DNA from: JAHRAW01 sp965212085
Lineage (GTDB): Bacteria > Pseudomonadota > Gammaproteobacteria > Arenicellales > Poriferihabitantaceae
DNA length: 64,000 nt
Direction of reading: 5' to 3'
Assembly: GCA_965212085.1 (NCBI GenBank)
Contig: OZ243042.1
Coordinates: forward strand, 2,356,001 to 2,420,000
Shown here: positions 9,475-18,534 of the stretch, in pieces
Layout: every line of letters starts with the position of its first letter
Position numbering within the stretch: the stretch's first letter is position 1
Position numbers and translations under genes: made by a program
Notes under the pieces: model-generated
The model's database searches: none
What the model was told of the DNA's origin: nothing
Seen by the model: the letters and a program-made list of their open reading frames with translations, nothing else

Positions 9475-10443
9475 CTAGGAACAGGAATTAACTGGAAAGT
9501 GGCAGGCGGCGGCGCGCGGGCCGGCGGCGGACAGCGCCGGTAATGTGCCGGCGCATATGTCCCGGGCGTACCGGCAGCGGTCGTGAAACGGGCATCCATC
9601 CGGGATGTCCCGCAACGACGGCATCACCCCCGGAATCTGATTGAGGCGCTGCCCGGCGCGGGTTTTTTCCGGCAACGCCCCGATCAGGCCCTCGGTGTAC
9701 GGGTGCATCGGCGCGGCGATGACTTCCCCCGTAGGCCCGCGTTCAATGACCCGCCCGGCGTACATCACCAGAACGCGCTGGGTTACTTCGGAAACCACGC
9801 CGAGGTCGTGGGTTATCAAAATCAACCCGACTGCAAAATCATTGCACAACCTCAGCAGCAGTTCGAGAATTTCCGCCTGGATGGTCACATCCAGCGCGGT
9901 GGTCGGTTCATCGGCAATAATGATCGCCGGATCGCTCAAAAGCGCAATGGCGATAACTACGCGCTGGCGCATGCCGCCGGACAACTCATGGGGGTATTGT
10001 TCCAGCCGGGTTTGCGCGGAAGGAATTTGTACCGCCTGCAGTTTTTCCAATGCGATTTCCCGCGCTTGCCTGCCGCTGATTTTGCGGTGCGCGTGGATGG
10101 TTTCCGTCATTTGGGTGCCGATGGTCAACACCGGATTGAGGGTCATCATCGGATCCTGAAATATCATGCTGATTTTATCGCCGCGAATACGGCGCATTTC
10201 CTCCTGATCCAAAGCCGCCAGGTTTTGGCCTTCAAACAGGATGCTGCCGGCGGACAAATAACCGGGCTTGCTGATCAGGTTGAGGATGGCGAAAGCCGAG
10301 ACCGATTTCCCGGCGCCGCTTTCCCCGACAATGCCGATGCGCTCGCCCCGTTCAAGGTCGAAACTGACGTCCTTGATGGCGCTCACCGGCCCGCTTCTGA
10401 GCGGAAACACCACTTCGAGATTTTTGACGCTGAGTAATGGCAT
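9475..10443 (-). CDS. Peptide-type ABC transporter ATP-binding protein (OppD/DppD-like)
   Basis: Second ATPase of the importer, expected to pair with the OppF-like subunit under the two permeases. Walker A GESGAGKSVSAFA, signature LSGGMRQRVVIAIAL, Walker B AIIIADEPTTALDVT and LILITHDLGVVSEV are seen. The extension carries PDGCPFHDRCRYARDIC, again with spaced Cys. 322 residues; starts with MPLLSVKNLEVVFP. The gap to the upstream permease gene is 19 bases. Confidence 0.92.
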   Translation of the reverse strand: MPLLSVKNLEVVFPLRSGPVSAIKDVSFDLERGERIGIVGESGAGKSVSAFAILNLISKPGYLSAGSILFEGQNLAALDQEEMRRIRGDKISMIFQDPMMTLNPVLTIGTQMTETIHAHRKISGRQAREIALEKLQAVQIPSAQTRLEQYPHELSGGMRQRVVIAIALLSDPAIIIADEPTTALDVTIQAEILELLLRLCNDFAVGLILITHDLGVVSEVTQRVLVMYAGRVIERGPTGEVIAAPMHPYTEGLIGALPEKTRAGQRLNQIPGVMPSLRDIPDGCPFHDRCRYARDICAGTLPALSAAGPRAAACHFPVNSCS

Positions 10444-10462
10444 GATGAAAAGTATCCGTGGT

Positions 10463-11407
10463 TCAGTCGTTATATGCTCGCGGGTTAAGGACGTCCCGCA
10501 ACCAGTCGCCGAGCAGGTTGATGGCGAGGATCAAGACGATCAGCACGACCGCCGGGAAAGCCGTAATCCACCATGACCCGCTGAAAATAAACTCAAACCC
10601 GTTCTTGATGAGCGAGCCCAGCGATGGTTTGGTAATGGGCATGCCCAATCCGAGGAATGCCAGCGCCGCTTCGGTGATGATGGCATTGGCCACCTGCACC
10701 GTGGAAATGACCAGCAGCGGTGAAAAAGTATTGGGCAGTATGTGCCGGTAGATGATGGTGGCCGGCTTGAAGCCCATCACCCGGGCGGCGTCAACGTATT
10801 CCTTTTTCTTTTCCGCCAATACGCAGGCCCGCACCGTGCGCGCGTACTGGGGCCATTCGGCGATGCCGATCACCAGCACGATGACCAGCAGCGCGAAGTC
10901 TTCGTAGAACCGGGCGCCGACGGTGGCCTGAAATACCGCAAGGATAATGATCGCCACCATCAGGGTGGTGAAGGACAGTTGTATATCGGCGATTCGCATC
11001 AGAAAACTGTCCAGCCTGCCGCCGAAGTAGCCCGCCATCAGGCCGATGGAAACCCCGATCACGCCTTGCAGAAGCGTAGCGAAAACACCAATGATGATGG
11101 AAATTCCGGAACCGTACAGGAGCGTGCTGAGCATATCCCGCCCCATGGCGTCGGTGCCCAGCACAAACCGCCGGTCGGCGCCATCGCCGCCGAGCGGCGG
11201 AATTTCCGAATCCATAATGTCAAACTGGGTCTGATCCCAGGGATCAAATGGCGCGATCAACGGCGCCAGGAGCGCGGCCAGCACGAACGCCAGCAATACC
11301 GCCGCGCTAATCATGGCGGTGCGGCTATGGACAAAACTGTAATACGCCGGCGAGTTGCGGACGCGCTCCCAGCGCTCGGGGTGCGCCGCCAAGGCGTTAC
11401 TGCTCAT
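10463..11407 (-). CDS. Peptide-type ABC transporter permease (OppC/DppC-like)
   Basis: Inner-membrane permease of 314 residues. The first helix (AMISAAVLLAFVLAALLAPLIAP region) precedes a periplasmic loop, as in OppC. The coupling motif is EYVDAARVMGFKPATIIYRHILPN, followed by the LGLGMPITKPSLGSLI segment typical of DppC. Its first codons overlap the end of the OppB-like gene by 11 bases, pointing to translational coupling. Confidence 0.92.
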   Translation of the reverse strand: MSSNALAAHPERWERVRNSPAYYSFVHSRTAMISAAVLLAFVLAALLAPLIAPFDPWDQTQFDIMDSEIPPLGGDGADRRFVLGTDAMGRDMLSTLLYGSGISIIIGVFATLLQGVIGVSIGLMAGYFGGRLDSFLMRIADIQLSFTTLMVAIIILAVFQATVGARFYEDFALLVIVLVIGIAEWPQYARTVRACVLAEKKKEYVDAARVMGFKPATIIYRHILPNTFSPLLVISTVQVANAIITEAALAFLGLGMPITKPSLGSLIKNGFEFIFSGSWWITAFPAVVLIVLILAINLLGDWLRDVLNPRAYND

Positions 11408-12383
11408 GTGGTTTGCCGGTCAGTTTGATCATCGGATTCACCAGGCCGTAGATGATGTCCACCACGGTGTTGGTAATCACAAAAATCAGCCCCACAACGA
11501 TCAGGTAAGCGACGATCAGCGGCGTATCCACCCGGTTGATGGCCTCAAGAAACATAAACCCCATGCCCGGCCACTGAAAGACCGTTTCGGTGAGGATGGT
11601 GTAGGCCACCATGATGCCGAGTTGCACGCCGCCCACGGTAATTACCGGAAGCAACGTGTTTTTGAACGCGTGCAACATCCAGATACGGCGGTTGCTGAGC
11701 CCTTTGGCCCGGGCGAATTTGACGTACTCCGATTCCAGCACCTCCATCATTTCAGAGCGGATCATGCGTACAAACAGCGGCAAGATGACCGATGCCAGCG
11801 AGATACTCGGCAACAGCAAGTGCGTTAGCCCGTCGAGCGTCAGCAAACTGGTTTCCCAGCCGCCGGGCAATACCACGGTCGCGCCGCGGCCGTAGGACGG
11901 CAGCCAGCCCAGTTCAACGGAGAACAGGTAAATCAAAAAAATCGCGGTCAAAAATACCGGCACCGAAATGCCGATGATGCTGACTCCCATGCTCAGATTG
12001 GAAAACCAGTGACGCGGATTGATCGCCGCGAACATGCCGACCGGGATCGAGAAAAGCAGTATCCAAAAGGAAGCGCCGATGACCAGGTCAATGGTCGCCG
12101 GCAGTTTATCCATAATCACTTCGAGCGCCGGGCGTTTGAAAAAATACGAGACGCCGAGATCCCCGGTAACGGCCTTTTTCAGAAACCGCCAGTACTGCAC
12201 CAGGAACGGATCGTTCAACCCCATTTCCCCGCGCAACTCGGCGCGTATTTCCTCGGAAACATGCTGCCCGACGAGTTCCTGCAACGGGTCTCCCAGTTCA
12301 TCCTGAATCGAAAAACTGAGCACGCTGATCACCAGCATGACCACCACGGCCTGCCCCAGCCGCCTGACGAGAAATGCAAACAT
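11397..12383 (-). CDS. Peptide-type ABC transporter permease (OppB/DppB-like)
   Basis: Inner-membrane permease of 328 residues, partner of the OppC-like protein. It begins with the family's usual helix (FLVRRLGQAVVVMLVISVLSF) and DP-rich loop (GDPLQELVG). Six membrane segments are apparent, with the EAA-type coupling loop EYVKFARAKGLSNRRIWMLHA before the last helices. It follows the binding-protein gene after an 88-base gap that contains a terminator-like hairpin, so it is probably expressed below the binding protein. Confidence 0.92.
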   Translation of the reverse strand: MFAFLVRRLGQAVVVMLVISVLSFSIQDELGDPLQELVGQHVSEEIRAELRGEMGLNDPFLVQYWRFLKKAVTGDLGVSYFFKRPALEVIMDKLPATIDLVIGASFWILLFSIPVGMFAAINPRHWFSNLSMGVSIIGISVPVFLTAIFLIYLFSVELGWLPSYGRGATVVLPGGWETSLLTLDGLTHLLLPSISLASVILPLFVRMIRSEMMEVLESEYVKFARAKGLSNRRIWMLHAFKNTLLPVITVGGVQLGIMVAYTILTETVFQWPGMGFMFLEAINRVDTPLIVAYLIVVGLIFVITNTVVDIIYGLVNPMIKLTGKPHEQ

Positions 12384-12407
12384 GGATGGATTACCTTTTG
12401 GCGAAAC

Positions 12408-12446
12408 AAAAAGATGGGCCGCGGGGACGCGCCCCGGAGGCCCACC
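12408..12446 (-). terminator. Terminator-like hairpin between binding protein and permease genes
   Basis: On the minus strand GGTGGGCC (12439-12446) and GGCCCATC (12413-12420) pair, with inner arms CGGGGCG and CGTCCCCG, followed by TTTTT (12408-12412). Its place just after the binding-protein gene suggests partial termination, giving more binding protein than permease. Confidence 0.65.
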
Positions 12447-12471
12447 TTTTCACGATCAAAAAACCGCTTCG

Positions 12472-14037
12472 CTAATCCATCACCAGGTCGCCCAAATAGG
12501 GAAAGTTCATGACGTTGACAATTTTGTCAATGCGCGCACCGACGCCGGCCGCCCAGGCGCGATCCTGCCAGTGCAACGGCACGAACGCCGCTTCGTCGTA
12601 GAGGATTTGCTCGACCCGTTGCAGCATTTGCGCGCGCTTGGCCGGGTCGGTTTCTTTGGCGCTGGCGAGTACCAGCCGGTCAACCTCGGCGTTGGAGTAG
12701 TTGCCGCTGTTGTACTGGCCGTAGCCGGTATCTTCATCCGGGGTCATGCTGAGAAACTCGCTGAAGTTGGCCGAATCCTCGGTGTCGGAGTGCCAGCCGA
12801 TCATCATTATATCCGCCGCGCGTTCGTCGAACTTGGGCCAGTACTGGGCTTTGGGCATGGTGGTCAGATCAACCTTGATGTTGATTTTGGCGAGCATGCC
12901 GGCGACCGCTTCGGCGATTTTGGCGTCGTTCACATAACGGTTGTTGGGCGCCATCATGGTGACCGTGAAACCACCGGCATGACCGGCTTCCGCCATCAAC
13001 GCCCTGGCTTTTTTCAAGTCGTAGCGCGGTTGCAGGGCCGGGTTGTAACCGAGGTATCCTTTGGGGCTTTGCTGGGCTGCGGCGGTGCCGAAATTCTTCA
13101 TAATTTTTTCCACGATGCCGGCGTTGTTGACCGCGTGCACAATGGCCTGCCGCACCCGCACATCGGCAAGTTCCGCCTTGCGTTCCTGATTCAACTGGAA
13201 AGTAATGATACGCGTGCCGCTCATGGTAACCAGGTCCACCTTGTTGCTGCTGTCAATGCGCGCCAGATCGGTCGGCGGAATCGGCGCGGCGAAATCAATG
13301 TCGCCGGATAACAATGCCGCGACCCGCGTCGGGCCTTCCTTAATGGGCGTGAAGACGATGCGGTCGACGTTGCCGGGCGAGTTGGTATCCCAGTAATCGG
13401 CGAACCGCTCAAACACCACCTTGACGCCCTGCTCCCGCGAAACGACGGTGTACGGGCCGGTGCAGGAGACGTTGGTGGAAGCGAAAGAATCGCCGTGTTT
13501 TACGATTTCCCCTTTGTCCCGCCCGCGTTCATCAACGCCGGTATAAAACTCGCTGTCGAGCGGAAAAATGTAGGTCGCGGTGTGTTCAACCAGCGGGTAT
13601 GGGCCATCGGTGACCAAATCAATGGTGTGCTCGTTGATGACTTTGGCGTCGACAAAGTTGGTGAAGATGCCCTTGAAGTCATCGCTGCTTTTGAGCCGGT
13701 CGAAAGTGAACTTGACGTCTTTGGCGGTCATTTCGCGGCCCGAATGAAACTTCACTCCTTTGCGCAGGTTAAAGCGCACCGTGGAGTCGTTGCGGCGTTT
13801 CCAACTGCTCGCCACCCGTGGATCGAATCCCAGTTCTTGATTCCAGCGGAGCAGCGGATCACACACCATGTGGGAAAGCTGCAGCGTCCCGCCGGATAGT
13901 TGTTCGTGAATGTCCATGGATACCGGGTCGGCATCATATGCGAGGTTGAGCGTTTTCGCATGAATCGGCAGCGCCAAAAGCAAACCGCCCGAAACTCCGA
14001 GTACGGCAATGCCGAGTTTGATGAAAGATGATTTCAT
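12472..14037 (-). CDS. Family-5 extracellular solute-binding protein (peptide type)
   Basis: Periplasmic binding protein of the adjacent importer. A signal peptide is clear (KLGIAVLGVSGGLLLALP, cleavage near IHAK). The SBP_bac_5 signature region is RFNLRKGVKFHSGREMTAKDVKFTFDRL (about residues 90-115). 521 residues from ATG 14035-14037, which I chose because TTGAGGAG lies seven bases upstream; an ATG five codons earlier lacks this. First gene of the operon with the downstream permeases and ATPases. Family members bind peptides, nickel, haem or glutathione, so the ligand is undetermined. Confidence 0.9.
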   Translation of the reverse strand: MKSSFIKLGIAVLGVSGGLLLALPIHAKTLNLAYDADPVSMDIHEQLSGGTLQLSHMVCDPLLRWNQELGFDPRVASSWKRRNDSTVRFNLRKGVKFHSGREMTAKDVKFTFDRLKSSDDFKGIFTNFVDAKVINEHTIDLVTDGPYPLVEHTATYIFPLDSEFYTGVDERGRDKGEIVKHGDSFASTNVSCTGPYTVVSREQGVKVVFERFADYWDTNSPGNVDRIVFTPIKEGPTRVAALLSGDIDFAAPIPPTDLARIDSSNKVDLVTMSGTRIITFQLNQERKAELADVRVRQAIVHAVNNAGIVEKIMKNFGTAAAQQSPKGYLGYNPALQPRYDLKKARALMAEAGHAGGFTVTMMAPNNRYVNDAKIAEAVAGMLAKINIKVDLTTMPKAQYWPKFDERAADIMMIGWHSDTEDSANFSEFLSMTPDEDTGYGQYNSGNYSNAEVDRLVLASAKETDPAKRAQMLQRVEQILYDEAAFVPLHWQDRAWAAGVGARIDKIVNVMNFPYLGDLVMD

Positions 14038-14249
14038 GATTGTTCTCCTCAAGGTGGTGGAACAGGTTATGGGTTATGCGTTATAAATTATGGGTTCATT
14101 ATCAACTAATCAAAGGCGCATTGCGAGGGGCCCTGACCTTCCAGCGACCGGCAAAAGCGCGAAAACCACGATACCGCGCAAGAAAATCAATAATAGCGGC
14201 ATCTGCTCCTTTCACAAACCATAGCCGGCGCCGGTAAGCGCGCACCCCC

Positions 14250-14882
14250 TCACACCTCCCGCCGATCCGAAAACGCCTGGTTCAGGGTTCCGGCGTCCAT
14301 GTATTCCAGTTCGCCGCCCATGGGCATGCCCCGGGCCAGGCGGGTTACTTTGATGCCGGTGGGTTGCATGAGGTCTATGATGAAGTCGGCGGTGGCCTGG
14401 CCTTCGATGGTGAGGTTGGTGGCGAGGATGATTTCGTCAACCGGGCCGGACGCATCGGACTGGTCGGACTCGTCTGACTGGCCGGTTTTGACCAGCGCCA
14501 GCAGTTGGTCAATGCCCAGTTCCGAGGGGCCGATATCGTCGAGGGGCGAGAGGTGTCCCATGAGCACGAAGTACATGCCCTGGTACACGGCGGCCTGCTC
14601 GATGGCTTCGAGGTCCGCCGGGGTTTCGACGATGCACAATCGCGTTGCGTCCCGCTTGCCGGAGGCGCAGATCGGGCATTTTTCCGCTTCGCTGAAGTTG
14701 TTGCAGCGCTGGCAGTGGTTGATTTTGGACAGCGCCTGGCGGATCGTTTCGCCGATCTGCCGCGCGCCTTCGCGGTCCCGCTCCAGGAGGTGAAAGGCCA
14801 TGCGCTGGGCGGATTTCGGGCCGACGCCGGGGAGCCGCCGCAACGCCGCTTTCAGCGCCTCAACAGCGCGCGGGTCGGCCAT
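14250..14882 (-). CDS. recR: Recombination protein RecR
   Basis: Forms the RecFOR/RecOR mediator that loads RecA on gapped DNA. Helix-hairpin-helix LRRLPGVGPKSAQRMAFHLL at the N-terminus, a zinc finger with Cys57, Cys60, Cys69 and Cys72, and a Toprim domain beginning LCIVETPADLEAIEQA. The C-terminal RecR block VTRLARGMPMGGELEYMD is intact. 210 residues is slightly long because of a short Ser/Asp insertion (GQSDESDQSDASGPVDE) encoded by a GGACTGGTC-like repeat. It follows ybaB by 11 bases; dnaX-ybaB-recR is a conserved cluster. Confidence 0.96.
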   Translation of the reverse strand: MADPRAVEALKAALRRLPGVGPKSAQRMAFHLLERDREGARQIGETIRQALSKINHCQRCNNFSEAEKCPICASGKRDATRLCIVETPADLEAIEQAAVYQGMYFVLMGHLSPLDDIGPSELGIDQLLALVKTGQSDESDQSDASGPVDEIILATNLTIEGQATADFIIDLMQPTGIKVTRLARGMPMGGELEYMDAGTLNQAFSDRREV

Positions 14883-14893
14883 TCAACCGGCCG

Positions 14894-15214
14894 TCAAAAG
14901 GGCAGTTTGAGGCCGGGGATATTCATCCCCTCGGTCAGCCCGCCCATTTTTTCCTGGGTCACCTGCTCAACCTTGCGCACCGCGTCATTGATGCCCGCCG
15001 CCACCAGGTCTTCGAGGACTTCGCGGTCGTCGTCCATCAACGCCGCATCAATCTCGACCTTGCGCACGTCGTGGCGGCAGGTCATGGTAACCGCAACCAG
15101 GCCGCCCCCGGCCTGCCCGCGCACCTCGGTGTCGGCCAGTTCCCGCTGGGCCTTTTCCATGTTTTCCTGCATGGCCTGGGCCTGCTTCATAATGTTGCCG
15201 AGTCCGCCGCTCAT
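14894..15214 (-). CDS. YbaB/EbfC family nucleoid-associated protein
   Basis: Small dimeric DNA-binding protein of 106 residues. The family pattern is complete: N-terminal LGNIMKQAQAMQENMEKAQ, then GQAGGGLVAVTMTCRHDVRKVEID and LEDLVAAGINDAVRKVEQ. It lies between dnaX and recR, the classic location. In this genus-independent cluster the protein is thought to help DNA repair or transcription, but its exact role is not settled. Confidence 0.94.
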   Translation of the reverse strand: MSGGLGNIMKQAQAMQENMEKAQRELADTEVRGQAGGGLVAVTMTCRHDVRKVEIDAALMDDDREVLEDLVAAGINDAVRKVEQVTQEKMGGLTEGMNIPGLKLPF

Positions 15215-15241
15215 GTTTGTCGCCTCGTTGTCAAAAAGATT

Positions 15242-15262
15242 GTGGGTTATGGGTTATGGGTA
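15242..15262. repeat. Short tandem GGTTATG repeats
   Basis: TGGGTTATGGGTTATGGG is a run of the heptamer GGTTATG in the gap between ybaB and dnaX. A decayed run of the same unit is at about 14064-14095, between recR and the solute-binding-protein gene. Confidence 0.6.
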
Positions 15263-15268
15263 AGGGCT

Positions 15269-17155
15269 TCAGCTCGCCGGCGGACGAATGGAATCGCCGA
15301 CGATTTCGCCGTCAAACAAGTCCACCAGTTCCTGCACTTTGGGGTCGTGCTGAAACGCCTGCTCGGCGGCCTGCTGTTTTTCCTGACGGTTGCGTTCCTG
15401 ACGCCGGGAAGGGGTTTCCGCAGCGTTCGCGCCGGCTTGGTCGCCCGGCCCGCTTTGGCCGCCGTCCGCTCCACCGGCTCCACCGGCCCCCACTTGCCCA
15501 ACGCGCACCTCCAGTTCAAGGGGCAGCGCCAGCCGCTCGGCGAGTTGCCGTTCAATTTTTTTCACGCGGGCGTCGCTCCGCAGATGACCGTGGTCGGCGT
15601 CCAGCGTCAGGCGCAGGGTATGGCCGGACACCGATTCCGGCACCATGTTCATCATCAGTTCCCGGGCCACGCCGCTCAAACCGGATTGCTCAATGCAAGC
15701 CGCCCAGTGCTCGCCCTCGCCGAGTTGTTCCAGCGTGAGGTTCAGTTTGGCGGCGGGGGCAGGAGTGGCAGCGGGGGCGGCTTCGGCGATGGCGTTCTCC
15801 GCCGGTTCGGGTTCGGGGGGCGGTTGCGCCCGGTCTGCGGTCTTTTTTGCGTCTGCGGTTTTGGCCCGTTGCCGTTCCCGTTTCCGTTCGGCTACGGCGG
15901 CGGGCGCGGCATTTTTCGTGGCACTTCCGGCGTTTGTGGCGCTTCCGGCGGCAACCCCCGGCTCGGCAACCGCTTGCATGGGCGCTTCCGCCGGCGCGCG
16001 TTGCGCTCCGGTGGCGGCCATCGGCGGATAATTTTTTGCGGCGCCGGGCTGATTCGCCGTGGCTTCGGCTTGTTCGGGCCGGAAGGAAATCATGCGCAGC
16101 AACGCCATCTCAAAACCACTGCGCGGATCCGGGGCCAGCGCCAGGTCGCGCTTGCCGATGAGGGCGATCTGGTAGATCAGTTGCAGCAGTTCGCCGTCCA
16201 CTTGCCCGGCCAGGGTTGCGAGGTTGGACGAGTCAATGCCCTTCCACTCCACCGCCTGGGGGTTGATCTGATACAGGGACAGGTTGTGCAGGGCGGTCAG
16301 GATTTCATCCAGCGCGGCGCTGAAGTCCACCGAGCGCAACGCCATGGCGGCCACCGTCTCCAGCGCCTCGGCCCCCTGCCCCACGCAGACCTGACTCAGC
16401 AGTTGGTGGGTGAACTGGTCATCTATCATGCCCAGCATGGCGCGAATTTTTTCGGTGCGCACTTCGCCGTTGCCGAAGGCGATGCCCTGGTCGAGCAGGC
16501 TCAGCGCGTCGCGCGCGCTGCCGTTGGCGGAGCGCGCCAGAATCAGCAGCGCCGGCGGGTCGTAGTCAACGCCTTCGGCGTCAAGGATTTTTTCCAGCAG
16601 CGCGCTCAGGCAGCCGATGTCCATGGCTTTCAGGTTGAACTGGATGCAGCGCGACAGGATGGTGGTCGGAAGTTTTTGCGGGTCGGTGGTGGCGAGCAGG
16701 AACTTGACGTGTTCGGGGGGTTCTTCAAGGGTCTTGAGCAGCGCGTTGAAGCTGTGGGCGGAGAGCATGTGGACTTCGTCTATGAGGTAGATCTTGAAGC
16801 GCCCCTGGGCCGGGGTGTACTGCACGTTGTCGAGCAGTTCGCGGGTGTCGTCCACCTTGGTGCGCGACGCGGCGTCCACTTCAATGAGGTCAATGAAATT
16901 CCCCTGATCCACGCCCCGGCACGGCACGCATTCGCCGCACGGCGTGGAGCCGATGCCCTGCTCGCAGTTGAGCGCCTTGGCGAACAGGCGCGCCAGCGTG
17001 GTCTTGCCGACTCCGCGCGTGCCGGTGAACAGGAAGGCGTGATGAACGCGCTGGTTATCCAGGCCGTTGATGAGCGCCGACACCACGTGTTCCTGGCCGA
17101 TCACCTGGTCGAACGTTTTGGGCCGCCACTTGCGGGCGAGGGCTTGGTAGCTCAT
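15269..17155 (-). CDS. dnaX: DNA polymerase III subunit tau/gamma
   Basis: Clamp-loader ATPase of the replicative polymerase. Walker A FTGTRGVGKTTLARLF (near residue 45), four-Cys zinc module (CEQGIGSTPCGECVPC), Walker B IYLIDEVHML and sensor TILSRCIQF are present, followed by the collar domain and a Pro/Ala-rich tail leading to the tau C-terminal domain. I start at ATG 17155 (MSYQALARKWRPKTF), the universal N-terminus; an ATG 13 codons upstream has no homology. 628 residues, full tau length. A slippery A AAA AAG heptamer lies in frame at 15842-15848. Confidence 0.96.
   Translation of the reverse strand: MSYQALARKWRPKTFDQVIGQEHVVSALINGLDNQRVHHAFLFTGTRGVGKTTLARLFAKALNCEQGIGSTPCGECVPCRGVDQGNFIDLIEVDAASRTKVDDTRELLDNVQYTPAQGRFKIYLIDEVHMLSAHSFNALLKTLEEPPEHVKFLLATTDPQKLPTTILSRCIQFNLKAMDIGCLSALLEKILDAEGVDYDPPALLILARSANGSARDALSLLDQGIAFGNGEVRTEKIRAMLGMIDDQFTHQLLSQVCVGQGAEALETVAAMALRSVDFSAALDEILTALHNLSLYQINPQAVEWKGIDSSNLATLAGQVDGELLQLIYQIALIGKRDLALAPDPRSGFEMALLRMISFRPEQAEATANQPGAAKNYPPMAATGAQRAPAEAPMQAVAEPGVAAGSATNAGSATKNAAPAAVAERKRERQRAKTADAKKTADRAQPPPEPEPAENAIAEAAPAATPAPAAKLNLTLEQLGEGEHWAACIEQSGLSGVARELMMNMVPESVSGHTLRLTLDADHGHLRSDARVKKIERQLAERLALPLELEVRVGQVGAGGAGGADGGQSGPGDQAGANAAETPSRRQERNRQEKQQAAEQAFQHDPKVQELVDLFDGEIVGDSIRPPAS
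15842..15848 (-). promoter_or_regulatory. Possible -1 frameshift site in dnaX
   Basis: On the coding strand the heptamer A AAA AAG is in the exact frame (GCA AAA AAG, Lys437-Lys438) used by Escherichia coli dnaX to make gamma. Unlike there, the -1 frame does not stop at once: it reads about 49 Arg-rich codons to a TGA. I see no clear Shine-Dalgarno-like stimulator upstream. Confidence 0.35.
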
Positions 17156-17204
17156 TTGCTGTTCACTTGTTGGTCTGGAGTGCGAAGCCGGCAAGGTGGC
17201 GGAT

Positions 17205-17303
17205 CCGGCCGACCCGGCCCCGGCGCTCGAATCGGTTGCTGCGGCTGCTTCCTTCCGGACCTGACCGGGTTGACAACGTATCGCCGCCGGGGAGACCGGC
17301 CTT
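17205..17303 (-). ncRNA. ffs: Signal recognition particle RNA (4.5S, small type)
   Basis: The universal SRP core is present on the minus strand: GTCAACCCGGTCAGGTCC followed at once by GGAAGGAAGCAGCC, the tetraloop and asymmetric loop bound by Ffh. Flanking arms pair: GGCCGGTCTCCCCGGCG on the 5' side with CGCCGGGGCCGGGTCGGCC on the 3' side. About 95-100 nucleotides; the ends are judged from pairing only. Location upstream of dnaX is found in other gammaproteobacteria. Confidence 0.95.
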
Positions 17304-17336
17304 CACCGCCATTGATGCTGGTCGAACCTCGGGGCT

Positions 17337-17342
17337 ATTATA
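17337..17342 (-). promoter_or_regulatory. -10 box for the SRP RNA
   Basis: TATAAT on the minus strand, about 35 bases before the pairing-defined 5' end of the SRP RNA. The -35 region is poor, so this is moderate evidence. Confidence 0.45.
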
Positions 17343-17489
17343 CCCTCCCGGCGGAGGCAATGGCGAATGGCTGCCCGGTTTCCGGTTTTCCGATCAGGCA
17401 ATCAGGCGCATAGTGGCGCACTGGTGGCACAATGGCACGATGATTCCAAGCGCCCCGCTCGCGGACAAAACCTATTATGGAACAAAAAC

Positions 17490-17795
17490 TTACAGGTAAT
17501 ACCCCAAAGAAACATATAAACCGGTCCCGATGACAATACTCCACAGCAACCCCATCCGTTTGAATATTAAAACGAGCACGGCTATGGAAATAACCGCGGG
17601 ATATGGATCGTGCGTGATTTCCTGGGTTATGCAATAAATCATCAGATTGACAAACACCGCAATCGGCAGAATAGTTTTCAGGTTGTGTTGCGTCTTTGCG
17701 GAAAAATCAAAAGAAGCGAATGCGGGCAAAACCCTGACGATAAGGGAGATGCCGAATAACAGGGCTATACCAATGACGACGCGGTAATCATTCAT
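17490..17795 (-). CDS. AzlD-family branched-chain amino-acid transporter small subunit
   Basis: Hydrophobic 101-residue protein with three to four membrane segments (VVIGIALLFGISLIVRVLPAF; LKTILPIAVFVNLMIYCI; VISIAVLVLIF; LLWSIVIGTGLYVSLGY). AzlD/YgaH-type proteins work with AzlC to export branched-chain or related amino acids. It overlaps the end of the AzlC-like gene by 8 bases, so the two are translationally coupled. AT content is above that of the surrounding genes. Confidence 0.85.
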   Translation of the reverse strand: MNDYRVVIGIALLFGISLIVRVLPAFASFDFSAKTQHNLKTILPIAVFVNLMIYCITQEITHDPYPAVISIAVLVLIFKRMGLLWSIVIGTGLYVSLGYYL

Positions 17796-18534
17796 GGCGC
17801 ACCTCCGCGTATCTGCTCAGCAGGAGGTAACTCAAAACGATGCCGGGAATCCAAAAGTATTTGGGGCCAATGAGCACGATGCTCGCTACCGACGCGCAGA
17901 TGCACAATCCCAATACGGATAATTTTCGGTAGTTAAAACCGCAGTCAATACGTCCTTGACCGATAAACAAAAAGATGTTATCCAGACTCAACAGTATCAG
18001 AATTGCGCTGATTGGAAACGTCAGTCCGGCCAGAATTTCCCGGGCGGTTATCGGCAAAATGCCCGACAGCAGAACGCCAAATGAAGTGGACAGCGTCCAG
18101 AACGCGACAACCGACAGCCGTATGACGATTTTTTCTCCGATGCCGTCTTCTTTTTGTTCAACCGCATATGACTCATCGGCAAGCCAGTGCGCCAGCACCG
18201 CCTTTCCCGGGGCGCTTCCTGAAATGGGGCGGGAAGCGGACAGCGACATCGGAATATATCTAAGATTGATGCACAGAATGATCAAAAAAACCGTGAAGTA
18301 TTGGATCTCCTCGTTGTCCGGGTGGGCAAAGCTCAGATACGCAAACTGACCGCTGCCCGTGAACCCGATCAGGCTCATCAAAAACACATCCACAAAACGC
18401 CAGTCAGCCTGAGCGGCGAGAATTCCAAAAAGAAAACCGACCGGAGAAAGTGCCAGAACAACCGGAAGAATTCTTGCAAACGCTATTTTATTGTTCATAT
18501 CAAGGTACGCGTCATTCTTTTTGCGATTTTTCAT
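17788..18534 (-). CDS. AzlC-family amino-acid exporter large subunit
   Basis: Inner-membrane protein of 248 residues with the AzlC pattern: a first helix with SPVGFLFGILAAQ, the FTGSGQFAYLSFA block, and INLRYIPMSLSAS followed by HWLADESYAV, which is highly typical. Several further helices follow. Expected to form an exporter (YgaZH-like, valine or methionine) with the overlapping AzlD-like protein. The start at 18534 has only a weak GGATGA upstream; ATG 18498 is an alternative. Confidence 0.9.
   Translation of the reverse strand: MKNRKKNDAYLDMNNKIAFARILPVVLALSPVGFLFGILAAQADWRFVDVFLMSLIGFTGSGQFAYLSFAHPDNEEIQYFTVFLIILCINLRYIPMSLSASRPISGSAPGKAVLAHWLADESYAVEQKEDGIGEKIVIRLSVVAFWTLSTSFGVLLSGILPITAREILAGLTFPISAILILLSLDNIFLFIGQGRIDCGFNYRKLSVLGLCICASVASIVLIGPKYFWIPGIVLSYLLLSRYAEVRHE

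Noticed and set aside
14053..14249. Possible tRNA or small RNA between recR and the binding-protein gene
   Set aside because: No cloverleaf or T-loop consensus; only decayed GGTTATG repeats.
15071..17413. 780-codon open frame opposite dnaX
   Set aside because: Antisense shadow of a high-GC gene; the protein is low-complexity and dnaX has full family motifs.
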